Shown here piece by piece: positions 33,454 to 41,644 of a DNA stretch of 64,000 bases. This stretch comes from HGM11525 sp036307445 (GTDB lineage: Bacteria > Bacillota > Clostridia > UBA1381). A model generated the notes under the pieces. The model did no database searches. It had not been told where the DNA came from and worked only from the letters and a program-made list of their open reading frames with translations. Position 1 is the stretch's first letter, and each line of letters starts with the position of its first letter. Made by a program: the position numbers and the translations under genes. The stretch is taken from NCBI GenBank assembly GCA_036307445.1, contig JAXJXP010000010.1, positions 1-64,000 on the forward strand, read 5' to 3'.

Positions 33454-35199
33454 GTGTTAAAAATCAAGGAGTTTCTATCAAAGTTGGGGAATAAAAAAAT
33501 TTTAATTATATTAGTGGCAGTTGCAGTAGTTTTAGCAGCACTTTTTGGACTTAAAAGCTGCAATGCTAAAAAGGCTTCATCTACAAATGGGAAAGAGGCA
33601 GGTACAGATGTTGTAATGCGTGGAGATGTTTCGCTTACTATAACAGGGAGTGCGGCAGTTGAGCCGTATGAAAGATACGAAATCATTGCCAAAGCTTCGG
33701 GTGACATTATTTCGTGTCCTTATGAGGTAGGAGATATTGTGAATGAAGGAACTCTTCTTTACCGATTTGATACATCTGAAACAGACATAAGTATGCAGAA
33801 ACAGAGAATTTCTCTTGATAACAGCAAAACTAACTACGAAAATGCTTTAAAGGACTCTGAAAAATTATACATAAAAGCAAATTCGTCGGGTATAATTTCA
33901 AATCTTGATATAAAGGTTGGCGACGATGTAAAAAACGGCACAAAGGTTGCAGATATTAATAATACTGTACTTTTGAAGGTAACCTTGCCTTTTAATGAAT
34001 TGCAGGCATTGGCAATATCGGTTGGGGACAGTGCATATGTTTCAAGCTCTGTGCATATGAGTAATGTTGAGGGCAGAGTAACACACAAAGAGGCTAATGC
34101 ACACGCAGGCTCGGACGGCTCCAAGCTTGTGAATGTTACGATTGAGTTTGAGAACCCCGGCGTTTTTGTGGCAGGAATGATGGTCGGTGGCTCGGTTGGC
34201 GAGGCGGTAAGCCCAGGCTCGGGTGAGATTAAGCTTTCGGACAGCGGAATTGTGTCGGCTGAAGCCGAGGGTACCGTTACAAAGCTTTATTATTCAAACG
34301 GCGATTATGTTGAAGATGGTGCAACTATTGCTGTAATCAGCAGTGATTCTGTTACCAACAGTATAAAAAGCAGTAAGAATAACTACGAAAGTGCAAAGCT
34401 TTCTATGCTTGATGCAGAGGAACAGCTTGAGGATTATAACCTGACAGCACCTATTTCGGGCACAATAATTACAAAAAATGCCAAAGCCGGAGATACCATA
34501 GATAAAACTAACTCATCACAGATATTGATGGTTTTAGCTGATGTGTCCAGGCTGAAGTTTAAGCTTGATATAGACGAGCTTGATGTGGGAAAGGTTACAT
34601 CAGGTCAGCAGGTAGAGGTGACCTGCGATGCACTTCCCAAGGAAACATTTTACGGCGAAATTACCACTATCTCAGTAGAAGGAACATCGTCCAACGGTGT
34701 AACAACCTACACAGCGGAGGTTGTTATAAACGAGCCGGGTAATTTAAGACCGAGTATGAATGTTGATGCAAGTGTTGTAGTTGAATCTTCAAGCAATACA
34801 CTATATGTTCCATCTGAGGATGTTAAGAGAATAAGCAATATGTATTATGTATTTAAAAAGAGCGACGGCAAGACTGAAAAGACAGACAAGGACGATATGT
34901 CGCAGGGTGAAATGCCGAGGAGAGACAGACCTGTGGGTATGCCGGAGGGAGAAAAATCTGCCGAGAATGGAGCACAGGGTGAAAGAAGACTTCCCGAAGC
35001 TCCCGAAGGCTTTGAAACGGTTGTTGTAGAGGTCGGTGTAGTTGGAGATGAGCTTACCGAAATCCTATCAGGACTATCCGAAGGCGACGAGATATATGCC
35101 CAATCAACCGCAACAGCATCATCAGCCAATATGATGATGGGTATGAGCGGTATGCCTGGAGGAATGTCCGGCGGGATGCCCGGAGGAATGAGAAGATGA
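33454..35199 (+). CDS. MacA/HlyD-like membrane fusion (adaptor) protein
   Basis: A 581-residue adaptor of an ABC exporter. N-terminal membrane anchor (about 12-31), possibly a lipoprotein at LKSC, then two lipoyl/barrel-like halves (about 50-290 and 270-470) with DISMQKQRISLDNSKTNYEN and ESAKLSMLDAEEQLEDYNLT coiled-coil stretches, LTAPISGTIITKNAKAGD, and a TQ-type membrane-proximal domain to about 570. The C-terminus is rich in Met and Gly (MMMGMSGMPGGMSGGMPGG). GTG start at 33454 after AAAGGAGGAT. A TATAAT at 33416 lacks a clear -35, so activation may need a regulator. Confidence 0.85.
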   Translation: MLKIKEFLSKLGNKKILIILVAVAVVLAALFGLKSCNAKKASSTNGKEAGTDVVMRGDVSLTITGSAAVEPYERYEIIAKASGDIISCPYEVGDIVNEGTLLYRFDTSETDISMQKQRISLDNSKTNYENALKDSEKLYIKANSSGIISNLDIKVGDDVKNGTKVADINNTVLLKVTLPFNELQALAISVGDSAYVSSSVHMSNVEGRVTHKEANAHAGSDGSKLVNVTIEFENPGVFVAGMMVGGSVGEAVSPGSGEIKLSDSGIVSAEAEGTVTKLYYSNGDYVEDGATIAVISSDSVTNSIKSSKNNYESAKLSMLDAEEQLEDYNLTAPISGTIITKNAKAGDTIDKTNSSQILMVLADVSRLKFKLDIDELDVGKVTSGQQVEVTCDALPKETFYGEITTISVEGTSSNGVTTYTAEVVINEPGNLRPSMNVDASVVVESSSNTLYVPSEDVKRISNMYYVFKKSDGKTEKTDKDDMSQGEMPRRDRPVGMPEGEKSAENGAQGERRLPEAPEGFETVVVEVGVVGDELTEILSGLSEGDEIYAQSTATASSANMMMGMSGMPGGMSGGMPGGMRR

Positions 35200-35951
35200 T
35201 AAAGCTTGAGGGCATAACAAAAGTTTATAAAATGGGCGAAAATGAGGTCCGTGCATTAGACGGAGTAGACCTTCATATTATGCCTCATGAATTTGTTTCA
35301 ATAATAGGTCCGTCAGGCTCAGGAAAATCAACTCTTATGAATATGATAGGCTGTCTTGATGTTCCCACAAGCGGCAGATACTGGATTGAAGGTGTAGAAG
35401 GCAGTAAGATGACTGATAATCAGCTTGCAGACCTTAGGAATCAGAAGCTTGGTTTTATATTTCAGCAGTACAATCTTCTTCCGAAGCTTTCCGCCCTTGA
35501 AAATGTAGAGCTACCCCTTATATATCGAGGTATAAGTGCTTCAAAGCGTCGTGAAATGGCAGAGGCAGCGCTGGAAAGAGTTGGACTTAAGGACAAGATG
35601 CACCATAAGCCCACCGAGCTTTCGGGCGGTCAGCAACAGAGGGTATCTATTGCAAGGGCGTTGTCGAGCAAGCCGTCTTTGATTTTGGCTGACGAGCCGA
35701 CGGGAGCGTTGGATTCTAAGACCGGTATTGAAATAATGCAAATGCTTCACGATTTGCATAAGGAAGGGAATACGATTGTAATAATTACTCACGACCTTGG
35801 AATAGCAAAGCAGGCGGAGCGGATTGTATCTATACACGACGGAAAAATCACAAGCGATATAGATAACAGGGCAGACAGAGCCTCTGCCGACAACGTCAAT
35901 GACGGTGCTAAAAAAGCCGACCTTGACAGCGGGATTGGAGGCGAGGCATAA
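35196..35951 (+). CDS. ABC transporter ATPase, MacB/LolD type
   Basis: A 251-residue ATPase: Walker A GPSGSGKSTLMNMIG, Q-loop FQQYNLLPKLSALENVELP, signature LSGGQQQRVSIARAL, Walker B LILADEPTGALD and H-loop ITHDLGIAK. It overlaps the adaptor by four bases and abuts the permease. The last 35 residues, rich in Asp and Ala, extend beyond the domain. Expected to power a mechanotransmission-type exporter rather than a simple pore. Confidence 0.93.
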   Translation: MIKLEGITKVYKMGENEVRALDGVDLHIMPHEFVSIIGPSGSGKSTLMNMIGCLDVPTSGRYWIEGVEGSKMTDNQLADLRNQKLGFIFQQYNLLPKLSALENVELPLIYRGISASKRREMAEAALERVGLKDKMHHKPTELSGGQQQRVSIARALSSKPSLILADEPTGALDSKTGIEIMQMLHDLHKEGNTIVIITHDLGIAKQAERIVSIHDGKITSDIDNRADRASADNVNDGAKKADLDSGIGGEA

Positions 35952-37138
35952 TGGGAAAGATACTTCAGTCCTTTAAAATGTCAATGAAAAGTATACTTGG
36001 TAATAAAGGACGTTCAGCCCTTACAATGCTTGGCATCATAATCGGTGTTGCATCTGTAATTATTCTGACCGGAATAGGTGGTGGTGCTACAAAGGTTATA
36101 AGCGATTCTATGGCAGAAATGGGAACAAAGCTTATCACAGTAAATATGATGTTTCAAAGGAACAGTACACGTTCTATTGATATTGAGGATATGCAGGAAT
36201 TTTTAGAAGAAAACCCTGACCTCGTATCTGCAATGTCGCCGACTTTAAGCGGAAATGTAACTGCGAAATCGGGAAGAACGAACTTTACAACCTCACTTAG
36301 TGCATATGACAGTAGTTATACCGAAATTCAGCCGAATGCTGCAAAGCTTTCAAGCGGACGGTTTCTTTCGGACAGCGATGTCATCAACAGAAGATATAAC
36401 TGTATAGTGGGAAGCTACATAAAAGAGGAAATGTTCGCAGGCTTGGACCCTGTGGGCAAAACAATTAAGCTAAACGGCAGACAGTTTAACATTATCGGCT
36501 GTTATGAGGAAACAAGCAATTCCACAGAAAATTCTTCGGACAATAAAGTTACTATACCATATACAACGGCTATAAGATTTTTAAAGCAGGCGAGAATGGA
36601 TACATTCTATTTTGCGGCTGTAACAGAGGATGAGGTAGAGAATGCCGTTACCGCACTTGAAAGATTTATTACAAAAAAGCTTGGTACGGACACGGGCTTT
36701 ATGGTAAATTCAGTTGCAGAAATGATAGACACCCTTGATAAAATGATGGGGACTATGACGACTATGCTTGCAGGAATTGCAGCTATTTCGCTGATTGTCG
36801 GCGGTATTGGAATTATGAACATTATGACGGTTACAGTCAGTGAGCGAACTCGTGAAATTGGTATCAGAAAGGCAATCGGTGCAAGAACTACCGATATTAT
36901 GCTGCAGTTTTTGATAGAGTCGATTGTTCTGTCGGGGCTCGGGGGGATAGTCGGTATAATATTCGGAATAATTATATCCGGTATTGTCGGAAATCTTATT
37001 TCTATACAAACAGTCGTCCAGACGGATATGGTAATTCTGAGCTTCACTTTTTCAATTGTGATAGGTGTTTTCTTCGGAATTGCACCGGCAAGACGTGCGG
37101 CTAAACTCAATCCAATTGAGGCACTTCGCTCAGAATAA
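35951..37138 (+). CDS. MacB-type ABC exporter permease (FtsX fold)
   Basis: A 395-residue permease with one N-terminal membrane segment (about 20-42), a periplasmic-type core domain (about 45-265) and three C-terminal segments in an FtsX domain (SLIVGGIGIMNIMTVTVSERTREIGIRKAIGA). The start overlaps the ATPase stop by one base. With the adaptor and ATPase it forms a three-part exporter. Substrate unknown; antimicrobial peptides or surface polymers are possible. Confidence 0.93.
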   Translation: MGKILQSFKMSMKSILGNKGRSALTMLGIIIGVASVIILTGIGGGATKVISDSMAEMGTKLITVNMMFQRNSTRSIDIEDMQEFLEENPDLVSAMSPTLSGNVTAKSGRTNFTTSLSAYDSSYTEIQPNAAKLSSGRFLSDSDVINRRYNCIVGSYIKEEMFAGLDPVGKTIKLNGRQFNIIGCYEETSNSTENSSDNKVTIPYTTAIRFLKQARMDTFYFAAVTEDEVENAVTALERFITKKLGTDTGFMVNSVAEMIDTLDKMMGTMTTMLAGIAAISLIVGGIGIMNIMTVTVSERTREIGIRKAIGARTTDIMLQFLIESIVLSGLGGIVGIIFGIIISGIVGNLISIQTVVQTDMVILSFTFSIVIGVFFGIAPARRAAKLNPIEALRSE

Positions 37139-37155
37139 AAATAAGGAGAAACAAA

Positions 37156-39459
37156 ATGCGAAATATAAAGAAAACTTTGGTGCTGTTGCTTTGCCTGTCA
37201 ACAATGCTTACGTCGGTAACTGCATTTGCTTATAATGACGTGGCATACACCGACAAGGCATATGAATCAATTTACAGACTTGGCGATTTGGGTATAGTAT
37301 CAGGGTATGGCGATGGCAACTTTGGCATTAACAATACCATAACCCGTGCTGAATTTGCGAGGATTATTGTAAGTGCTCTCGGCAAGGATAATGAGGCGAA
37401 GTCTATGGGCTTTGCATCGGCGTTCTTTGATGTAGCGGTTTCGTCGTCCTGGTGTGCACCTTATGTAAATTATGTATCTTCACAAAACATTGTTCTCGGC
37501 TACCCCGATGGCAGCTTTCAGCCGAACAAGACAATTAGCTTTGCAGAGTGCCTTACCATAATTTTAAGGGTACTTGAATATAAGGAAGATACGGTTGGCT
37601 ATTACTGGCCCAACAACTATATAGATACCGCAAAGGCACTAGGGATAAGTAATGGGATGAATTATAATGCGGCAGATGCTATTACAAGAGGTGATGCCGC
37701 TGTTATGATAGACCGTGCGCTATTTAGCGATTTGAACGGACAGATGGACAAATCACTTTTGGAAAAGGCAGGATATTCGGTTGTAAGAGATGTTGTTGTG
37801 GTTGATTCGGAAAACGGCGGCAAGGACGTGCGCTTATCCAATTCAAAGACATATACATCCAAGATGACACTTAATAAAGACGTAGGATTTTTTGCGGACT
37901 ATGCCGTAATTGACAAGAACTCCAACCTTGTTGCGTTAAAGTCCGGAACGCATGACAGCAAAATCTCACAGCAGATGTCGGTGTATGTAAATGCTGTAAC
38001 CGATAACACAATCAGTTATGTTTCAAACGGAAAAACAGGCTCATACACCTTTACAAGCGGCTTTGAGGTTTATGCAGACGGAAGCAAGCAGACCTTCTCA
38101 CAGGCGAAGAACAACATAAGAGCAGGCACTGACATCACCTTCTACGGCGAAGGCGGTGGCTGGAGCTTTGCGGTAATCGGCGGAGGAGATGTAGAGCCGG
38201 TTATTGCGAGAAAAAATTATTCTGTTGCAGACACAAATCTTGAGGGAGTGGATATTCACTCTTCAGGTCTTACCGTTTACCGGGACGGCAAAGCGGCATC
38301 AATCTCGGATATTGCGGTAAATGATGTTGTTTACTATAATACACGCTCTAATGTAATGGACGTTTACAGCAAGAAGATTACGGGAATTTACTACGATGCC
38401 AAGCCGTCCAAGAGCTTTGTGGAAACTGTAACGGTAGGCGGCAAAAGCTACCAAATCGGCTATGATGCAGCGGCTCAGGCACTTGGAGCAAATGCAAACA
38501 GCTTTGAAATCGGAGAAAGGGTAACGCTTTTGTTGGGCAAGGACGGTAAGGCGGTATTTGCTACCGAGCTTTCCGATACGGTGTTTGAAAACTACGGTGT
38601 GGTTGTAGGAACGGGTACTCAGATTGCAGACTCCGGTCTTAACGAGGGTGCAACCGAGATTTATGCCGACATATTTATGCCGGACGGTCAGGAGCATAGA
38701 ATTATAACAATTACCGATTACAGGCATATGATTGGTCAGCTTGTAAATATCACATACGAAAATTCCAAGGCAAAGCTGATGCTTCACCAGAAAAAGTCGG
38801 GGCAGTCAGGCGCTTTGGATATTCAAAAGAGAACCTTAAACGGTACATCGATTTTGAAGAATGCAGTTGTTATACAGAGAAATTCGTATGATATAGAAAA
38901 GTCAGCTACCTGTCAGCTTTTAAATCTCGACACTATGACCGCAAAAAATATTGACGATAGTCAGCTTCTTAATACGGTTGCAGGGAACGCTTTTGGCGAT
39001 ATTGCAATTATTTACATTCAGGATGTAGAGAGTACGGCATCCTTCGGAGTGGTAAGCGGTATTAACGTAACAACGGCTCAGGATACTGTAAGAGCTGTAT
39101 ATGATATATATTCCGATGGTGCAGAAAGGAGTTATACAACCAATTTTTCTGTAGCAGGTCTTACTGTCGGAAACCCTGTTTCTTTCAGTATAAACGGCAG
39201 TGATTCGGATACCGTTAAGAAGCTCTTTGAAATAACTGACGGTATGGTTACAGCTGCGGATACAAGCAGAATTAAGGTAGGGAATACTGTATATCAGCTT
39301 TCGCCCGAGGTTCAGATTATAAATGTTTCAAGTCTGTCTGATTTTACCACGGTGAGCATTGAAGATTTGACATCGGGGAATATAGGAAAGAGAGTTACAC
39401 TCTATTCCGATACATCCTCAACCTCTGCTTGTGTTATACGTGTTATAACAATAGGTTAA
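37156..39459 (+). CDS. Large secreted SLH-domain protein
   Basis: A 767-residue surface protein. Signal peptide (about 1-24, ending TSVTAFAY), then three SLH repeats in residues 26-195 (GIVSGYGDGNFGINNTITRAEF; IVLGYPDGSFQPNKTISFAE; and a weaker third with AADAITRGDAAVMIDRAL). The remaining 570 residues are beta-rich and repetitive, with no recognised enzyme motif. It starts 17 bases after the permease with AAGGAGAAAC, so it is part of the exporter operon and could be its cargo, outer partner or docking protein. Confidence 0.88.
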   Translation: MRNIKKTLVLLLCLSTMLTSVTAFAYNDVAYTDKAYESIYRLGDLGIVSGYGDGNFGINNTITRAEFARIIVSALGKDNEAKSMGFASAFFDVAVSSSWCAPYVNYVSSQNIVLGYPDGSFQPNKTISFAECLTIILRVLEYKEDTVGYYWPNNYIDTAKALGISNGMNYNAADAITRGDAAVMIDRALFSDLNGQMDKSLLEKAGYSVVRDVVVVDSENGGKDVRLSNSKTYTSKMTLNKDVGFFADYAVIDKNSNLVALKSGTHDSKISQQMSVYVNAVTDNTISYVSNGKTGSYTFTSGFEVYADGSKQTFSQAKNNIRAGTDITFYGEGGGWSFAVIGGGDVEPVIARKNYSVADTNLEGVDIHSSGLTVYRDGKAASISDIAVNDVVYYNTRSNVMDVYSKKITGIYYDAKPSKSFVETVTVGGKSYQIGYDAAAQALGANANSFEIGERVTLLLGKDGKAVFATELSDTVFENYGVVVGTGTQIADSGLNEGATEIYADIFMPDGQEHRIITITDYRHMIGQLVNITYENSKAKLMLHQKKSGQSGALDIQKRTLNGTSILKNAVVIQRNSYDIEKSATCQLLNLDTMTAKNIDDSQLLNTVAGNAFGDIAIIYIQDVESTASFGVVSGINVTTAQDTVRAVYDIYSDGAERSYTTNFSVAGLTVGNPVSFSINGSDSDTVKKLFEITDGMVTAADTSRIKVGNTVYQLSPEVQIINVSSLSDFTTVSIEDLTSGNIGKRVTLYSDTSSTSACVIRVITIG

Positions 39460-39475
39460 AATTCCAAAAAAACTA

Positions 39476-39504
39476 TTGACAAAAAGGTAAACTTAGAGTA
39501 TTAT
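39476..39504 (+). promoter_or_regulatory. Promoter of the leuA leader
   Basis: TTGACA (39476-39481), 17-bp spacer, TATTAT (39499-39504). It starts 16 bases after the SLH gene stop. Confidence 0.8.
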
Positions 39505-39535
39505 AAACCTAATAGGTTTGAAAGGAGCAGGAAAA

Positions 39536-39619
39536 ATGAGTAGAAGTACAGTTTTTACAAGTGAACTCCTACTAACATTGCCGGGCGCAAAGGGTGGTCG
39601 GTTTATAGTCCTGCGGTAA
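39536..39619 (+). CDS. Leucine-rich leader peptide of leuA (27 aa)
   Basis: The ORF opens MSRSTVFTSELLLTLPGAKG and ends GRFIVLR. AAAGGAGCAGG lies at a perfect distance before its ATG. Codons 11-13 are three consecutive leucines (CTC CTA CTA), with further leucines at 15 (TTG) and 26 (CTG). A terminator follows 15 bases after the stop and leuA is the next gene. This is the layout of ribosome-mediated leucine attenuation: stalling at the Leu codons when leucyl-tRNA is scarce would let transcription continue. The antiterminator pairing is not obvious by eye. Confidence 0.65.
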   Translation: MSRSTVFTSELLLTLPGAKGGRFIVLR

Positions 39620-39634
39620 AATTACTGTAAGATA

Positions 39635-39669
39635 GACTGAGTGCCCAAAAACACTCAGTCATTTTTTTT
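39635..39669 (+). terminator. Attenuator terminator upstream of leuA
   Basis: GACTGAGTG (39635-39643) pairs with CACTCAGTC (39652-39660), followed by ATTTTTTTT. A textbook intrinsic terminator between the leader ORF and leuA. Confidence 0.88.
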
Positions 39670-39670
39670 C

Positions 39671-39892
39671 AGGCAAATATACGGCATATCTCAACCTCCC
39701 GTCAGCTCGGAGTACCGTCGTACGCCATCGCTGACCTGTCGGCTGACCTATGCACGTCTATTTGCCTGAAAATACGGCATATCTCAACCTCCCGTCAGCT
39801 CGGAGTGCCATCGTACGCCATCGCTGACCTGTCGGCTGTCCTATGCACGTCTATTTACCTGAATATACGGCATATCTCAACCTCCCGTCAGA
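39671..39892. repeat. 93-bp tandem palindromic repeat, about 2.4 copies
   Basis: The same 93-bp unit repeats at 39671, 39764 and 39857 (the last copy cut short at GTCAG). Each full unit can fold on itself: AGGCAAATATACGGCATA pairs with TATGCACGTCTATTTGCCT, GTCAGC with GCTGAC, and the core is GTAC-N4-GTAC (GTGC in copy 2). It fills most of the 335 bases between the leader stop and leuA; the last 60 bases before leuA hold only its ribosome site GAAAGGAAG. Confidence 0.85.
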
Positions 39893-39953
39893 TTGGGAAC
39901 TTTAAATAATTGAAAATATGATAGCAAACGGCTTATAGAAAGGAAGTAACCAA

Positions 39954-41603
39954 ATGAATTATCAAAAATACCGCAAACAATACCACAAGGTCCCTATGGA
40001 AACAAGGGACTGGCCTGCTAATGAGATTACACACGCACCTGTCTGGTGCAGTGTCGATTTAAGAGACGGTAATCAGGCACTTTATTCTCCTATGACTATT
40101 GAGGAAAAGCTGGAATTCTTTAGCTTTCTGGTAAAGCTCGGAATTAAGGAAATTGAGGTTGGTTTTCCTGCGGCAAGCGGAACGGAATTTGAGTTTGTAC
40201 GCCGCCTGATCGATGAAAATTTAATCCCGGATGATGTAACCATTCAGGTACTTACGCAGGCGAGAGAGCATATCATAAAGAGAACAATCGAGGCTTTGCA
40301 GGGTGCAAAAAATGCGATTGTACATATCTATAACTCTACATCAACCTTGCAGAGAAAGGTTGTTTTCCGCAAGGATAAGGAGGAAATCAAGCAGCTTGCA
40401 ATAGAGGGAGCTAAGTTGGTTGTTGATTTGGTAGATAAGAGCCTTGACGGAAATATCCGTTATGAGTATTCGCCCGAAAGCTTTACCTGTACCGAGCCTG
40501 ATTATGCGGTCGAGGTTTGTAATGCTGTTTTGGATGTATTTAAGCCTACTAAGGAAAGAAAGGCTATTATCAATCTTCCGTCAACTATCGAGGTTGCAAC
40601 AGCCAATGTATATGCCGACCAGATTGAGTATGTCCATAAGAGATTAAAATACCGTGATGCCGTTGAAATCAGCGTACATGCACATAACGACAGAGGTACA
40701 GGTGTTGCATCAACCGAGCTTGCACTTTTGGCTGGTGCAGACAGAGTTGAGGGCACACTCTTCGGTAACGGTGAGCGTACAGGTAACGCAGACATTATAA
40801 TGATTGCGCTTAATATGTTCTGCCAGGGTATTGACCCCGAGCTTAATATTGACAACATTGACGAGATTATAGAGAAGTTTGAAAAGTTTAACAAAATCCC
40901 TATCAGTCCCAGACATCCATACGCGGGCGAAATGGCATACGTTGCTTTCTCAGGTTCGCATCAGGACGCAATTAAAAAGGCAATGGCGGCATATGAGGAG
41001 GCAGGGGAGAAGATATGGGAAAACCCGTACCTCACCATTGACCCCACCGATATCGGTAGAAAATACGAGCCGATTGTTATTAACTCACAGTCGGGCAAGG
41101 GCGGTGTAAGCTATGTTATGGAGAAGAAGTTCGGCTATACAATTCCGCCTATGATGGTTGCCGAGTTCTCAAAGCATATAACTGAGCTTTCGGATAAAAA
41201 ACAGACCGTTCTGGAGCCTGAAGAAATTTATGCAGCATTTAAGGGCGATTACATCAACAAGTCACCTATATTCTTAAAATCCTACCACAGCGGTATTGAG
41301 GACAATATCACAACCCTTTCTGCTGAGGTTAACTATAACGGCAAGGAAAGCACAATTGACGGAACGGGCAACGGTCCTCTTGATGCGCTCAGTAATGCGC
41401 TTTCGACTATGCTTGGAATTAAGTTCAATGTTGTGTCTTATACCCAGCACGATTTGGAGCGTAAATCATCATCAAAAGCTGTCAGCTATATCTGTATAGC
41501 AGTTGACGAGAAGAAATACTGGGGTGTCGGCGTTGATACCAATATTTCGACATCTTCCATCTATGCGCTTATAAGTGCGGTTAATAAGGCAATAGCTGAA
41601 TAA
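39954..41603 (+). CDS. leuA: 2-isopropylmalate synthase, long (type 2) form
   Basis: First committed step of leucine synthesis: acetyl-CoA plus 2-oxoisovalerate. At 549 residues and with the start NYQKYRKQYHKVPMETRDWP it belongs to the LeuA type 2 group. Motifs: VWCSVDLRDGNQALYSPM, GIKEIEVGFPAASGTEFEFV, the metal-binding HAHNDRGTGVASTELALLAG and GNGERTGNADI. The C-terminal regulatory LeuA dimer domain (about 430-549) should give leucine feedback inhibition. It stands alone; leuBCD and ilv genes are not here. Confidence 0.95.
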   Translation: MNYQKYRKQYHKVPMETRDWPANEITHAPVWCSVDLRDGNQALYSPMTIEEKLEFFSFLVKLGIKEIEVGFPAASGTEFEFVRRLIDENLIPDDVTIQVLTQAREHIIKRTIEALQGAKNAIVHIYNSTSTLQRKVVFRKDKEEIKQLAIEGAKLVVDLVDKSLDGNIRYEYSPESFTCTEPDYAVEVCNAVLDVFKPTKERKAIINLPSTIEVATANVYADQIEYVHKRLKYRDAVEISVHAHNDRGTGVASTELALLAGADRVEGTLFGNGERTGNADIIMIALNMFCQGIDPELNIDNIDEIIEKFEKFNKIPISPRHPYAGEMAYVAFSGSHQDAIKKAMAAYEEAGEKIWENPYLTIDPTDIGRKYEPIVINSQSGKGGVSYVMEKKFGYTIPPMMVAEFSKHITELSDKKQTVLEPEEIYAAFKGDYINKSPIFLKSYHSGIEDNITTLSAEVNYNGKESTIDGTGNGPLDALSNALSTMLGIKFNVVSYTQHDLERKSSSKAVSYICIAVDEKKYWGVGVDTNISTSSIYALISAVNKAIAE

Positions 41604-41608
41604 TAAGA

Positions 41609-41642
41609 AAAATACGGTATGACCTTTGTCATACCGTATTTA
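41609..41642. terminator. Bidirectional terminator between leuA and the ABC-F gene
   Basis: AAATACGGTATGAC pairs perfectly with GTCATACCGTATTT around a CTTT loop, with A- and T-rich flanks on both strands. Confidence 0.88.
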
Positions 41643-41644
41643 TG

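Noticed and set aside
39590..39600. T-box motif (GGGTGG) in the leuA leader
   Set aside because: Only the short GGGTGG matches; it is inside the leader ORF, the leader is too short for a specifier stem, and the canonical antiterminator sequence does not follow.
39671..39892. CRISPR array
   Set aside because: The 93-bp unit is contiguous with no unique spacers, is self-complementary and has no cas genes nearby.
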